Source: Gemmatimonadota bacterium
GTDB lineage: Bacteria > Latescibacterota > UBA2968
Direction of reading: 5' to 3'
Assembly: GCA_026705765.1 (NCBI GenBank)
Contig: JAPPAB010000076.1
Coordinates: 52,004-116,003 of the forward strand
DNA: 64,000 nucleotides
Every line of letters begins with the position of its first letter. Within the stretch, counting starts at the first letter, position 1. The notes beneath the pieces are model-generated. The model was not told the origin of the DNA. It ran no database searches and worked only from the letters and a program-made list of their open reading frames with translations. Of the stretch, positions 1 to 8,635 are shown piece after piece. The position numbers and the translations under genes were made by a program.

Positions 1-104
1 ACCAACCTCGAATATAAACTATATCCGATTGATACCAACGTTCAATGTTTCCAATATACAAAACTATTTGGCGAAATACAAACGCCCTTCTCGTCTTTTA
101 ACTC

Positions 105-749
105 TCACCTCACCAATTCCGCTGTACCCCACAAACTCGGGTCATAAGACACGGGCAAAATCTCTTCTGCCGTCCAAACTTGTCGCCCCAGATTTTTATC
201 GCGCAGCAAATAAGTAAAACCGATCCGATTATTCTCATCGGGATCAAACCCGGTCATTGCAGCAGCGGGAATATGGGCTTCCAGACGATACCCCGTTTTG
301 AGCACCTTTGAAGCCACTTTTAGACGCGTGGGATCGCACAATCTCGGATGCGCTCTCGCCCGTCGCAGACGGAACTGTCTTCCCCCGGCTCGTGCCCTGC
401 CCTTCCCTGGCCAAAAACAAAAATGATGACAATAGCGGCTGCCTCGAGGCGCATTACGCACATCGCGCGTGTCAATCCACACCTGAAATCCATCACCGCG
501 CAATGGACGGCGGACATCGGGCGCACGCCCACCACCACCTTTCACATCAACGGCGAAAAACAACCCGGTATCGTGCCAGGCCATATATACATCGGCAAAG
601 GATTTTTTTCCCTCGACCCCGGTCAAATCCGGCACCAGATAAGTTGCCTTCCAGTCATTCAGTACGCCATCTATTACCGGAGCATCTGCGCGAAACACAC
701 AGGGAAAAGCCACCTGAAAAAACGCGCGTTTGGGAATACCAATATCCAT
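105..749 (-). CDS. CBM9-like (DOMON-fold) sugar-binding domain protein
   Basis: A 214-residue protein that appears to be a single CBM9-like beta-sandwich, a fold that binds sugars or haem. The central part runs from APVIDGVLNDW through a DGFQVWIDTRD segment to a C-terminal stretch reading GYRLEAHIPAAAMTGFDP and then IGFTYLLRD, the usual course of this domain in Planctomycetes and related bacteria. The open frame extends 66 codons further upstream, but that part lies inside the end of the subtilase gene in another frame. I chose the ATG at 749, five bases after the neighbour's stop, with an AAGG just before it. No signal peptide is visible, so a location outside the cell is not supported by this start. 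It probably shares a transcript with the subtilase. The sugar ligand is unknown. Confidence 0.65.
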   Translation of the reverse strand: MDIGIPKRAFFQVAFPCVFRADAPVIDGVLNDWKATYLVPDLTGVEGKKSFADVYMAWHDTGLFFAVDVKGGGGRAPDVRRPLRGDGFQVWIDTRDVRNAPRGSRYCHHFCFWPGKGRARAGGRQFRLRRARAHPRLCDPTRLKVASKVLKTGYRLEAHIPAAAMTGFDPDENNRIGFTYLLRDKNLGRQVWTAEEILPVSYDPSLWGTAELVR

Positions 750-753
750 AACC

Positions 754-3700
754 TTATCCCCCAGCCCCAACCTTTCGACCAAAGAGATTGGCAAAGATGA
801 GAAAGTCGGAGAACGTGACAATGCCATCGCCGTCAAAATCAAATGTGGAATCAGAAGTTTGAAATGCGCGGACAAAAGATAGGAAATCTGCAAAATCGAC
901 AACACCACTGCCATCGACATCCGCCCGCGAGAGTAGGTCTGGGTCAACAGTATCTGAAATAGTTATCAGTCCAAGCGGTGTGCCACTCGCATCGGATACA
1001 TTGAGAATAGTCAGTGTGTACCGAACGGGAAACGGCACGGCAAAAGACAAAACTGCCCGGGTATTTTGCCGATCGAGAATCACAGATGTGGGTTGTCCAA
1101 CACCGCCGAGCAGATAACTCGACGGCAGGGCCGCATCTGATCCCATCTCTTCCGAAAAAAAAATTTGAATCTGGTTATCCGACAGAGTTTCAACACGCAC
1201 GACTTCTGGCGCGCGATTCGGCGTGAGAGAGACAATACCCGAACGAAGATCCTGATCAACCACAGCGACAATCTGATAGCGATAGGTCTGGCCTTCCGTC
1301 AACAGGGAATCAATATACACCGTACGGTCGCTAATCTCATCGAAATAATCGAGCGCGCCATCGCCGACAGCGCGATAAATCTGATAAGAAGACGCACCGG
1401 GCACCTGCATCCAGTCTATTTCAATGCGGGTTGGACCCAGAGGCCGCGCGCGTATAATCTGCGGCGATCCAACCGTAACTGACGGTTCATCGCGTTCAAC
1501 AATATGGACTGCACCATCCAAATTAAAAAGCACTTCATTGCGAAAATCACTATCCAGATCCGCAATGAGTGCGCGACGCATCAACCCCACCGGCGTATGC
1601 CAGATTGGGCGATAGTGGTCGGGTTTCTCGGCGCGAAAAGCGTAGAGATCGGGACGCAGACATACCATCAGATCGGCAAGGCCATCCCCATCGACATCCC
1701 CTGCTGAAATTCCATTGCCCGTGGTCGCCACCCCGTGGATCCGCGTCGTCCATTCACGCGCATAAGTATCGGGTGCACGCATGCTGTAAATCTCCAACTC
1801 CCAGAAACCATTGGAAGCCTCATACGCATCTGTGTACGCGCGAGCAACGGCAAATTCAACCAATCCATCGCCGTCCAAGTCCATGCCCCCACCAATCCAG
1901 CGCGCATCCCCATCGCCCGGCAAGTACCATGTCTGCACATATTCTCCCGATCGATATTCGTACATCCAGAGATCGCCATCGCCATCGCCAGCGAGAATTT
2001 CCCGCTGCTCATCTCGATCAAAGTCCGCAACAACAAAGCGCGGACCGGGATCACCATCACCTTCCGAAGGATCCACGAGAAATACCTCCTCGCGGATCAC
2101 ACTACCGAGATTGCGAATCACGCGGATACCGCGCTGATCGCCTGCGCGAGCGATAATATCTGGAATGCTATCGCCATCCACATCGGCAAAATCGCCACCC
2201 CATGTACCGCGCTGTTCAAATTCCACCTGCGCGGGATAGGGATTGGAGAAACTATCTGTAAAAAGCACGAGACGCTCATAGGTCACGCCCAATAAATCAT
2301 CGGTCCCATCATTTGTAATATCGCCAATTGCCCAGGGTAAAAAACGCTCATCGCTTTGAAATTCATCGATAAATGTACCATCCGTCTGGTATTCGTAAAT
2401 ATGCACTGGCCCATAAGAATCGCCCGTAACATAGGGCATAAGCGCGATTTCCAACCTGCCATCGCGGTCGAAATCCGACGCGCGATCCGGCAAAAATCCA
2501 TCGGGCAATGTGCCCCTTTCCACAAAGCCGTTTTGCGGGACGCGAAAAGGAACATAATCAATTGTCTGCGCCGGATGCACCGCGCGGATATTGTTTTCTC
2601 CATCGGCCAAAACGTGAAATGTCACAACACCTGCAGGCAATGTGTGGGGCAGAACAACGCGGTGTTTGTTTTGCACCAGGCCGGTGTAAAGGGTATCAAA
2701 ATCCGTGCCATAGCGATAGGCAATACCCCCGTGTGCGCGCTGATCGGTTCGCCAGCGGCATTCAAAAACGCGGCGGTCGTCCTCCAATACATCGCCACAC
2801 ACAAGTGCGGTGATAGCGGGTACTGATTTTTCAATGGCAACGCGAACGCGGTCTTCCACAACCGCACCATCCGACAAATCTGCCTCAAGTCGCAAAACCG
2901 CGTCAGAATCTGCAAACTCAGAAACATCCCAAATATGGCGTATATCCTGAGAAGCAGTCCCCTCTGCAAGACGTGTCCATGTTTGTGGATTGCGTCCCAT
3001 ACCATAAGACAGGCGATAACCCGTGATCTGCGCGCCGGAAACAGAAGCGCGAATATCAAACGCGGTATCTTCCCCCTCGTCATTGGTGGGAGATTGAATC
3101 GCAACCACCAGCGAATCGAAAGCACTCAGGCGGTTTGCCAGTTGCGCGCCACTCACACGTCCTGCGCCGTAGTCATTGTCGTGCCCCGGCGGACCCAGAT
3201 CAATCGCAGATGCGAGGAGCAAATTGCGCACAGAGTGAGGCGAAAGATCGGGACGGCGAGAGAGAATCAGCGCGGCCAAACCGGATATGTGAGGCGCAGA
3301 AAAAGAAGTGCCTGAGCCTGAAGCATAGCGATTATTGAGACGCGTACTGAGGATACTGACACCCGGCGCAACCAGATCGAGCGACGAGCCCGTACTGCTA
3401 AAACCCGCCAGACGGTCAGAGTGGTTTACCGCACCTACGGCAATCGTATAGTGATGGCCCGCGGGATACCCCAACTCATCGCCCGAATTGCCCGCAGAGG
3501 CGACGAGCACAACGCCCAGGGCATGCGCGTATTGGATTACATCGCCCAGAATAAAAGTGCGCTCGGGGCCTCCTAAACTCATATTGATAACATGCGCGCC
3601 ATTCTCCGCGGCATATAGAATAGCCGCAGCGATATCATCTTCTTCGAGAAAACCAATGCCGCCAAGCCGTCTCAAACCCGCTCGCAGTGCCATAAGCTGT

Positions 3701-4488
3701 GCATTAGGCGCAATACCGGCAATACCCCGATTGTTATTCGTCGTGGCTGCAACAATGCCAGCAACGCGCGTACCGTGCGACGATTCATCCTGTGGATCGT
3801 TGTCGCGCATGAGGTAATCACCCATTCCCGGCAGACCGGGCGCATGGGTAAAATCCCAGCCCCTTATATCGTCGATATACCCATTCCCATCGTCATCAAC
3901 GCCAGACACACCCCCTACTTCTGCTACATTGTGCCAGATATTATCGCGCAAGTCTTCGTGGTTATAATCGACGCCGGAATCAATGATCGCGACAACGATC
4001 TGTTCCCGAATCGGACCGAGGTTTTGTTGCAACAACTCCCAATCGAGAGTCTGAAGGCCGCGTTGATCGCCGTAGCGAGGGTCATCGGGCACCTGGTGGT
4101 GCGTAAACAAATAATTGGGCTGTGCGTACACAACATCGGGACGCAATGCGTAATCAGCTGCGGCTTCGCCTGGATCGCCTGACAGACGCACGCGGTACAC
4201 ACGCGCCAAAGGATGGGGATAAATAACCTTGGTACTTCGCGGTGTAAAAAGCGGTTCAATCTCAGTCACACCATGGCGTTCAGATAGATCGCGGAATTGT
4301 GTAAGTAAGGGCTTTGCATTGCGAAACTTGACGAGAATTTGTCCGGGAGAATACGCGGGCTGTGCGTGCGCTATCTGTAAAAAACTACTACTTATAACCA
4401 CAGCAAGCGCGTAACACCACCTCAGCTCCCAGTTCCCAGTCCCCACCCCCCGTCTTTCTCTGTGTCTTCGTGTCTTCGTGTGAACCAT
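754..4488 (-). CDS. exported subtilisin-like serine protease (S8) with FG-GAP repeats, Fn3-like domain and C-terminal dockerin
   Basis: A very large (1244 residues) secreted subtilase. After a signal peptide (about residues 22-42, ending AHAQ) comes an inhibitor-like propeptide (about 45-130, starting YSPGQILVKF). The S8 catalytic domain follows: Asp170 in AIIDSGVD, His238 in SSHGTRVAG, oxyanion Asn334 in SAGNSG and Ser395 in GTSFSAP. The middle third has FG-GAP/VCBS-type repeats with calcium loops such as DFDRDGRLEIA and DVDGDSIPDI. A fibronectin III-like segment precedes a C-terminal dockerin-type EF-hand pair (DVDGSGVVDF and DFDGDGIVTF). It probably degrades or processes extracellular protein. 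The ATG lies inside an interspersed repeat, so the first 20 residues are encoded by repeat DNA; a GTG at 4446 is an alternative start. An AGGA precedes the ATG. Confidence 0.92.
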   Translation of the reverse strand: MVHTKTRRHRERRGVGTGNWELRWCYALAVVISSSFLQIAHAQPAYSPGQILVKFRNAKPLLTQFRDLSERHGVTEIEPLFTPRSTKVIYPHPLARVYRVRLSGDPGEAAADYALRPDVVYAQPNYLFTHHQVPDDPRYGDQRGLQTLDWELLQQNLGPIREQIVVAIIDSGVDYNHEDLRDNIWHNVAEVGGVSGVDDDGNGYIDDIRGWDFTHAPGLPGMGDYLMRDNDPQDESSHGTRVAGIVAATTNNNRGIAGIAPNAQLMALRAGLRRLGGIGFLEEDDIAAAILYAAENGAHVINMSLGGPERTFILGDVIQYAHALGVVLVASAGNSGDELGYPAGHHYTIAVGAVNHSDRLAGFSSTGSSLDLVAPGVSILSTRLNNRYASGSGTSFSAPHISGLAALILSRRPDLSPHSVRNLLLASAIDLGPPGHDNDYGAGRVSGAQLANRLSAFDSLVVAIQSPTNDEGEDTAFDIRASVSGAQITGYRLSYGMGRNPQTWTRLAEGTASQDIRHIWDVSEFADSDAVLRLEADLSDGAVVEDRVRVAIEKSVPAITALVCGDVLEDDRRVFECRWRTDQRAHGGIAYRYGTDFDTLYTGLVQNKHRVVLPHTLPAGVVTFHVLADGENNIRAVHPAQTIDYVPFRVPQNGFVERGTLPDGFLPDRASDFDRDGRLEIALMPYVTGDSYGPVHIYEYQTDGTFIDEFQSDERFLPWAIGDITNDGTDDLLGVTYERLVLFTDSFSNPYPAQVEFEQRGTWGGDFADVDGDSIPDIIARAGDQRGIRVIRNLGSVIREEVFLVDPSEGDGDPGPRFVVADFDRDEQREILAGDGDGDLWMYEYRSGEYVQTWYLPGDGDARWIGGGMDLDGDGLVEFAVARAYTDAYEASNGFWELEIYSMRAPDTYAREWTTRIHGVATTGNGISAGDVDGDGLADLMVCLRPDLYAFRAEKPDHYRPIWHTPVGLMRRALIADLDSDFRNEVLFNLDGAVHIVERDEPSVTVGSPQIIRARPLGPTRIEIDWMQVPGASSYQIYRAVGDGALDYFDEISDRTVYIDSLLTEGQTYRYQIVAVVDQDLRSGIVSLTPNRAPEVVRVETLSDNQIQIFFSEEMGSDAALPSSYLLGGVGQPTSVILDRQNTRAVLSFAVPFPVRYTLTILNVSDASGTPLGLITISDTVDPDLLSRADVDGSGVVDFADFLSFVRAFQTSDSTFDFDGDGIVTFSDFLIFANLFGRKVGAGG

Positions 4489-4490
4489 CC
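4430..4490 (-). repeat. interspersed repeat overlapping the start of the subtilase gene
   Basis: Read on the minus strand this is two tandem CACGAAGA units followed by an AGAGAAAGACGGGG run and then GGGACTGGGAACTGGGAG. From memory, such low-complexity intergenic sequence recurs in many bacterial genomes; only one copy is present here. It covers the chosen start codon of the protease and its first codons. Confidence 0.45.
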
Positions 4491-4502
4491 CATTCCTGTC
4501 TT

Positions 4503-5702
4503 TTAATTTTTTCTACTTCTAACCTCACCATACTCAGAAGGCAGCAGTGCAACCAGAAGTGTTGCCGGGATAAGCACCATGGAGACAACCACAAGCGCAG
4601 TAGCAGTAGAGGTCCACTCCGCAAGACTGCCCACGCCGATCATGGCAAGGCCCGCCATGCTCCAGGAAAAACCCATCACCAATCCGGTCGCCGTACTCGT
4701 ATTGTGCGGCAAGGCGCGTTGCGCCAGGGAGATATTCGTCGTAATGCCAAGATCGAATAAATACCCCGCCACAAAAAACGAAATGAGCGACACATATCCG
4801 TCTGTCAGACAAAAACCAGCGTGAAAAATTGCGGATGAGGCACACGAAAAAGCCAGGAGTTTGCGCTGAGACATGCGATCTGCCAGATAACCGCCTGTGA
4901 TGCGCCCCAGTGTGCTGGAAAGCAAATAACAGGAAAAAACCCAACCGATATCGCTGGTAGCCCAACCGCGAGACGCCCCCAGAATAGCTGTAAAACTGAC
5001 AAATCCCGTGTGAACAATAGAGCGCAACACACTGATGGAAAAAAGCGTCCACAGAGAGCGGGCTTTTTTTAAAATGGAGAAATCAATTTTACCCGCAGTT
5101 ACGCGGCGTTCACGTACGGGAACTTTTCGAGACTGCCACAGGATAAATGGCGCGAGGATCAAGACGGGGATGACAATAAGCCACAGATATTGGATGCCGT
5201 ATCGCTCGACAATTTGCGTTCCGGTAATTGAAGCGAGCGCCATCCCCGTTGTGCCCCCCGTCAGAAAAATAGCCATAGACAGATTGGCTCGATGTGGCGT
5301 TAAAGCCGTAACCAATCCCCCGGCGGTGGGATGAAAAAGAGAGGATCCAAAAGACGCGAAAATTAAAAAAATAGCGAGTGTATAAGCAGTGGGCGCAAAG
5401 CCTATACAGGAGACAAAAATTCCCGTGATAAAAAGCCCCAATGCAACGAGGGCCATGCGATCGCGTCCATCGCTAAAATAGCCCATAAAGGGCTGCGTGA
5501 TAGAACCGCAAAAGACAATCACCGTGGGCAAATAAGCAAACTGCGCCACCGTGAGATTGTAATGACTCTGAAAAAAAGCCCACAATGGCGGCGTGAGGAC
5601 CATATAAAAATCCAACGCCATGTGTGCAGCAGTAATATAAAAAACAGGGCGAAAAGACCGTCTTGAAGCAGAGCGAAAGGATGTCGCGGTTTCTGTGGAC
5701 AT
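4503..5702 (-). CDS. major facilitator superfamily transporter, fosmidomycin-resistance (Fsr)-like
   Basis: A 399-residue integral membrane protein with about twelve hydrophobic helices, the normal MFS length. The loop after helix 2 carries the family signature (GYFSDGRDRMA), repeated in variant form in the second half (GGYLADRMSQRK). The overall pattern, including the early FYITAAHMALDFYM helix, resembles Fsr-type efflux proteins more than sugar symporters. That is recognition of general features only, and the substrate is unknown. It lies 15 bases downstream of the CbiX-like gene on the same strand, so the two may be co-transcribed. Its 3' end runs up to the subtilase start. Confidence 0.8.
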   Translation of the reverse strand: MSTETATSFRSASRRSFRPVFYITAAHMALDFYMVLTPPLWAFFQSHYNLTVAQFAYLPTVIVFCGSITQPFMGYFSDGRDRMALVALGLFITGIFVSCIGFAPTAYTLAIFLIFASFGSSLFHPTAGGLVTALTPHRANLSMAIFLTGGTTGMALASITGTQIVERYGIQYLWLIVIPVLILAPFILWQSRKVPVRERRVTAGKIDFSILKKARSLWTLFSISVLRSIVHTGFVSFTAILGASRGWATSDIGWVFSCYLLSSTLGRITGGYLADRMSQRKLLAFSCASSAIFHAGFCLTDGYVSLISFFVAGYLFDLGITTNISLAQRALPHNTSTATGLVMGFSWSMAGLAMIGVGSLAEWTSTATALVVVSMVLIPATLLVALLPSEYGEVRSRKN

Positions 5703-5717
5703 GGAATCGTCTTCCCC

Positions 5718-6077
5718 TCACAACCCGGCGCGTTGGAGAATAACCTCGCAGAGTTTTTCGTGCAAGCCAAGAGGTTCGGTAACGCGGATACGCACATCTG
5801 GATACGCAGCCCCCGATTCAGTTGCCATACGCGGAATATCCTCCGTGGCGTGACGTCCGGGAGACAACATGTAGGGATGAACTATAATCTCACTCGCCCC
5901 CTCGCGCACACAGGCCTCAATGCCCTGTCTGATAGTGGGTTCAGCCAGTTCCATGTGTGCGACGTGAACAATGATCTCGGGACGTTCTCGCCGCAGAATA
6001 TCGGCAACGCCGTAAAGCATCTGATTGGCTTCTTCGCGCCTGGAACCGTGATCGACAATGAGAAGTGCAGTAGGCAT
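5718..6077 (-). CDS. small CbiX/SirB-type sirohydrochlorin chelatase
   Basis: A 119-residue single-domain chelatase, the length of the short CbiX form, which works as a dimer and inserts cobalt, iron or nickel into sirohydrochlorin-type tetrapyrroles. The two catalytic histidines of the family are present: His10 in LLIVDHGSR and His76 in MLSPGRHATED. No other cobalamin or sirohaem gene lies nearby, so the metal and pathway cannot be set from context. The ATG at 6077 is the only reasonable start. A shared intergenic repeat separates it from the sulfatase upstream. Confidence 0.88.
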   Translation of the reverse strand: MPTALLIVDHGSRREEANQMLYGVADILRRERPEIIVHVAHMELAEPTIRQGIEACVREGASEIIVHPYMLSPGRHATEDIPRMATESGAAYPDVRIRVTEPLGLHEKLCEVILQRAGL

Positions 6078-6170
6078 ATTTGTAAATGCGAATCTACAAT
6101 AGAGTTTTTAACGCCTCTGGGCAGCAGGGTGGGGTTCGTTGATTCGTCTATTCGTCTATTCGTCCAGCCA
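6078..6170. repeat. intergenic repeat copy 1 (TTCGTCTA units), supplies a sulfatase stop codon
   Basis: On the plus strand it reads GCGAATCTAC, a spacer with GGGTGGGG, then tandem 8-base units ending ATTCGTCTATTCGTCC. On the minus strand the last unit encodes the final Asp-Glu and TAG of the sulfatase ending at 6156. Copy 2 lies at 12231-12333. The outer arms (CGAATCTACGAA-like against TTCGTCTATTCG) are imperfect inverted repeats, so the transcript could fold into a long interrupted hairpin. Confidence 0.7.
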
Positions 6171-7646
6171 TGCTTCAATTCGCTGTTCATCCTCGTCTGT
6201 CCACGGCGCAATATCCTCAATACAAATGCGATCATGACCGCTATAGACGAGCGCCATTGTATCCTCGTAAATACCTTCTTTTTGCGCCTGCTCGCGCCAT
6301 GCGACAAAACTTTCACGATCGTATTCTTTTGCTCGCGCATCAATGCCTTCGCAATCGAAATTACTGGTCAGCACCCGATCCAATTCGCGGGCGGTCTCCG
6401 GTTTGTCCTGAACGAGATCCGTCGTTTCATCTGGGTCGTCCTTGAGATCGAAAAGTTCGGATTCAAAACCCGTGTGCTTGACGTATTTCCAATCGCCCTG
6501 GCGCAACATAAACGTGCCAGTGGCACAGCGGTCGCCGTGGTATTCGCACATCGCCCAATCGCGTTCGCGCTCTGCCCCCTCAACGAGTTGCGGAAATAGG
6601 GATTCGCCGTCCAGCGTATCGGGATATGCTGCATTATCCGCATAATCGTCATAGCAAATACGCGCCATATCCATAAACGCGGGATATAGATCAACGAGAG
6701 AAACGGGCGTATCGACGACAACGCCTTTTTGCACATCGGGACCGCGAATAATGAGAGGAACATGGGATGATGCCTCGTACATCGAGCGCTTGAGAATCTG
6801 GTTTTGATCGCCAGCCATTTCGCCGTGATCGCTCGAAAAAATGACATACGTATTATCGCGCAACCCCAGATCATCGACGGTCTGAAGCACCCGGCCGACC
6901 ATCTCGTCGAGCGCGGCGATCATCGCAAAGTACGTATGCCGAATCTCTCGAACGATATTCTCGGAGAACTGTTTATCGCAATTTTTGGTCACGCGCTGAT
7001 ACGCAATCGCCTGATTGTGCGTGGCTTCAAGCGGCATCAAAGTCGGCGGAATATCGACATTATCCGCATCGATCAACGGCATGTGGCGTTTCTCCGCAGT
7101 AAATGCGGGATGCACCAGGCCCGTAGTGAGATAAAGCCAGAAGGGCCGGTCGCTCCTGGCATATTGATGCAACTGATCAACAGCCTGATACGTCCGGTCC
7201 CAATCTCGCCCATTCGCCTTGCCATCATCTACGACTTGCGGCAAGGTCGTGCGACATATAGGCCGGCGAATATTGGCTGCGCGCGTCCACGAGCCAATGC
7301 GATCGCGAATAGAGTGTTTGCCATAGGCGTAGTCGATAGGACCGATGGCAGAGGTCTGATAACCCGCGCTCTCAAATGTATTTTGATACGTGGGCACATT
7401 CTCGTGCAGCCCTTCGTGATTATTCCAGCAATCGTAATAATTGGGATATTTTCCACTCCACATGCTCGCTCGCGACGGATTGCACACCGGGCAATTGGTG
7501 TACGCATTGGTAAACAGCACCCCATCACTGGCGAGGCGATCCATATTGGGCGTGGCATTTTGCATAGCCGGATGGCCCATACAGCCCATCTTTCGCCCAT
7601 CCATGCTCTCGGCGTGAATAAAAACGATATTCGGTTGAGAAGGCAT
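6156..7646 (-). CDS. type I sulfatase (CNPSR active site)
   Basis: A 496-residue sulfatase of the alkaline-phosphatase fold that hydrolyses sulfate esters. The N-terminal core strand (PNIVFIHAES) leads to the formylglycine site C55-N-P-S-R, followed by SMWSGKYP. Later motifs include the metal-site segment VIFSSDHGEMAGD. Maturation of Cys55 needs FGE or anSME, and neither is in this window. There is no signal peptide, so the protein is predicted to act in the cytoplasm on imported substrate. The last two codons and stop come from an intergenic repeat. It follows a Gfo/Idh/MocA gene by 28 bases and probably belongs to that operon. Confidence 0.93.
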   Translation of the reverse strand: MPSQPNIVFIHAESMDGRKMGCMGHPAMQNATPNMDRLASDGVLFTNAYTNCPVCNPSRASMWSGKYPNYYDCWNNHEGLHENVPTYQNTFESAGYQTSAIGPIDYAYGKHSIRDRIGSWTRAANIRRPICRTTLPQVVDDGKANGRDWDRTYQAVDQLHQYARSDRPFWLYLTTGLVHPAFTAEKRHMPLIDADNVDIPPTLMPLEATHNQAIAYQRVTKNCDKQFSENIVREIRHTYFAMIAALDEMVGRVLQTVDDLGLRDNTYVIFSSDHGEMAGDQNQILKRSMYEASSHVPLIIRGPDVQKGVVVDTPVSLVDLYPAFMDMARICYDDYADNAAYPDTLDGESLFPQLVEGAERERDWAMCEYHGDRCATGTFMLRQGDWKYVKHTGFESELFDLKDDPDETTDLVQDKPETARELDRVLTSNFDCEGIDARAKEYDRESFVAWREQAQKEGIYEDTMALVYSGHDRICIEDIAPWTDEDEQRIEAWLDE

Positions 7647-7674
7647 TTTTGTTTCCTATTTTAGGTGTCATCAA

Positions 7675-8634
7675 TTAAACATCCACCACACGCCCTGTTT
7701 GTGCGGCTTGATGCATAGCAAAAACAACGCGCAGCGCCTGGAGACCGTCTTCACTGTGCGGATCGGCATAAGGGGCATCGGGATCAGGCCAATTGCCTTT
7801 AATCGCCTCGACAAAGTGATCGCTCGAATTGCCGTACTCAGGCAAATTCTCCACACGCGCCCAACCATCCCTGTGCGTAATCGTGTAGAGGCGTTCGCGT
7901 TCCAGGCGATAACTCTGCTTGTCAGTATATACGTTGACCTCATCCTGATTTTCGTCGCAGGTCTTGATACAGAGCAAACTGGCGCACAATCCCCCTTCAA
8001 ATTCGAGACGCATATCCACCAGCGTTTCCTCAATGTGCCCGGTCTCGTATTGAATAGTGCCCTCCACTCTGACCACGCGCTTGCCCGTGATCCACGGCAA
8101 AACATCTGTAATGTGAATCGTGCGCCGATGCAACATGCCCCCATCTTCTATACCGCGCTTGACGGGACTTTTCCTCTGGACAGCCGTGAGCATTTGTGGC
8201 GTGCTCGCACCAGACGCAATTTGTCTGCGCACGTACTCCGTACTGGACATAAAATGGCGCGTGAACGCCGTCATCAAAATGCAATTTTGCGACTTGCTCA
8301 ACCCGACGAGTTCCTCGGCATCTTCCAATGCCACCGTAATCGGTTTATCGACAATCGCCGGAATACCGCGCTCAAGCGCCAACTTGCAGGACGCGAAATG
8401 CGCCCGATTAGGCGTACTGACAAACACGCCATCAACCAAATCGGAATCGATCATATCGCGGTAATCGGTAAATACCCGACTATCCCGCAACCCCCTATTG
8501 CGCCCGTCCAAACACGCCTGGGATATATCGCAAACCGCCGTGACCTCCACATCCGACCTCTTGAGCAAATTCGGGACATGATATCCGGAGCAAAAAGGGC
8601 CAAGACCGATAATACCGATTTTTACCTTATCCAT
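7675..8634 (-). CDS. Gfo/Idh/MocA family oxidoreductase
   Basis: A 319-residue NAD(P)-dependent oxidoreductase of the glucose-fructose oxidoreductase/inositol dehydrogenase family. The N-terminal Rossmann fold shows KIGIIGLGPFCSGYH, then the EKP-equivalent motif as VDKPITV. The C-terminal alpha/beta domain follows. The frame is open 100 codons further upstream, but that part overlaps the PhyH gene. The ATG at 8634, one base after the PhyH stop, begins directly at the Rossmann strand and is the right start. The substrate, probably a sugar or polyol, cannot be told. The tight spacing to PhyH upstream and a sulfatase downstream indicates one operon. Confidence 0.9.
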   Translation of the reverse strand: MDKVKIGIIGLGPFCSGYHVPNLLKRSDVEVTAVCDISQACLDGRNRGLRDSRVFTDYRDMIDSDLVDGVFVSTPNRAHFASCKLALERGIPAIVDKPITVALEDAEELVGLSKSQNCILMTAFTRHFMSSTEYVRRQIASGASTPQMLTAVQRKSPVKRGIEDGGMLHRRTIHITDVLPWITGKRVVRVEGTIQYETGHIEETLVDMRLEFEGGLCASLLCIKTCDENQDEVNVYTDKQSYRLERERLYTITHRDGWARVENLPEYGNSSDHFVEAIKGNWPDPDAPYADPHSEDGLQALRVVFAMHQAAQTGRVVDV

Positions 8635-8635
8635 A

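Noticed and set aside
750..947. Upstream extension of the CBM9-like gene by 66 codons
   Set aside because: It overlaps the dockerin end of the subtilase in another frame, and the ATG at 749 fits the gene boundary.
1569..2156. 195-codon plus-strand open frame opposite the subtilase
   Set aside because: Arg/His/Pro/Ser-rich translation with no domain; the antisense subtilase has clear repeats through the same bases.
5718..6077. Cobalamin riboswitch near the CbiX-like gene
   Set aside because: The upstream 78 bases are repeat sequence and too short; no B12-box-like text was seen.
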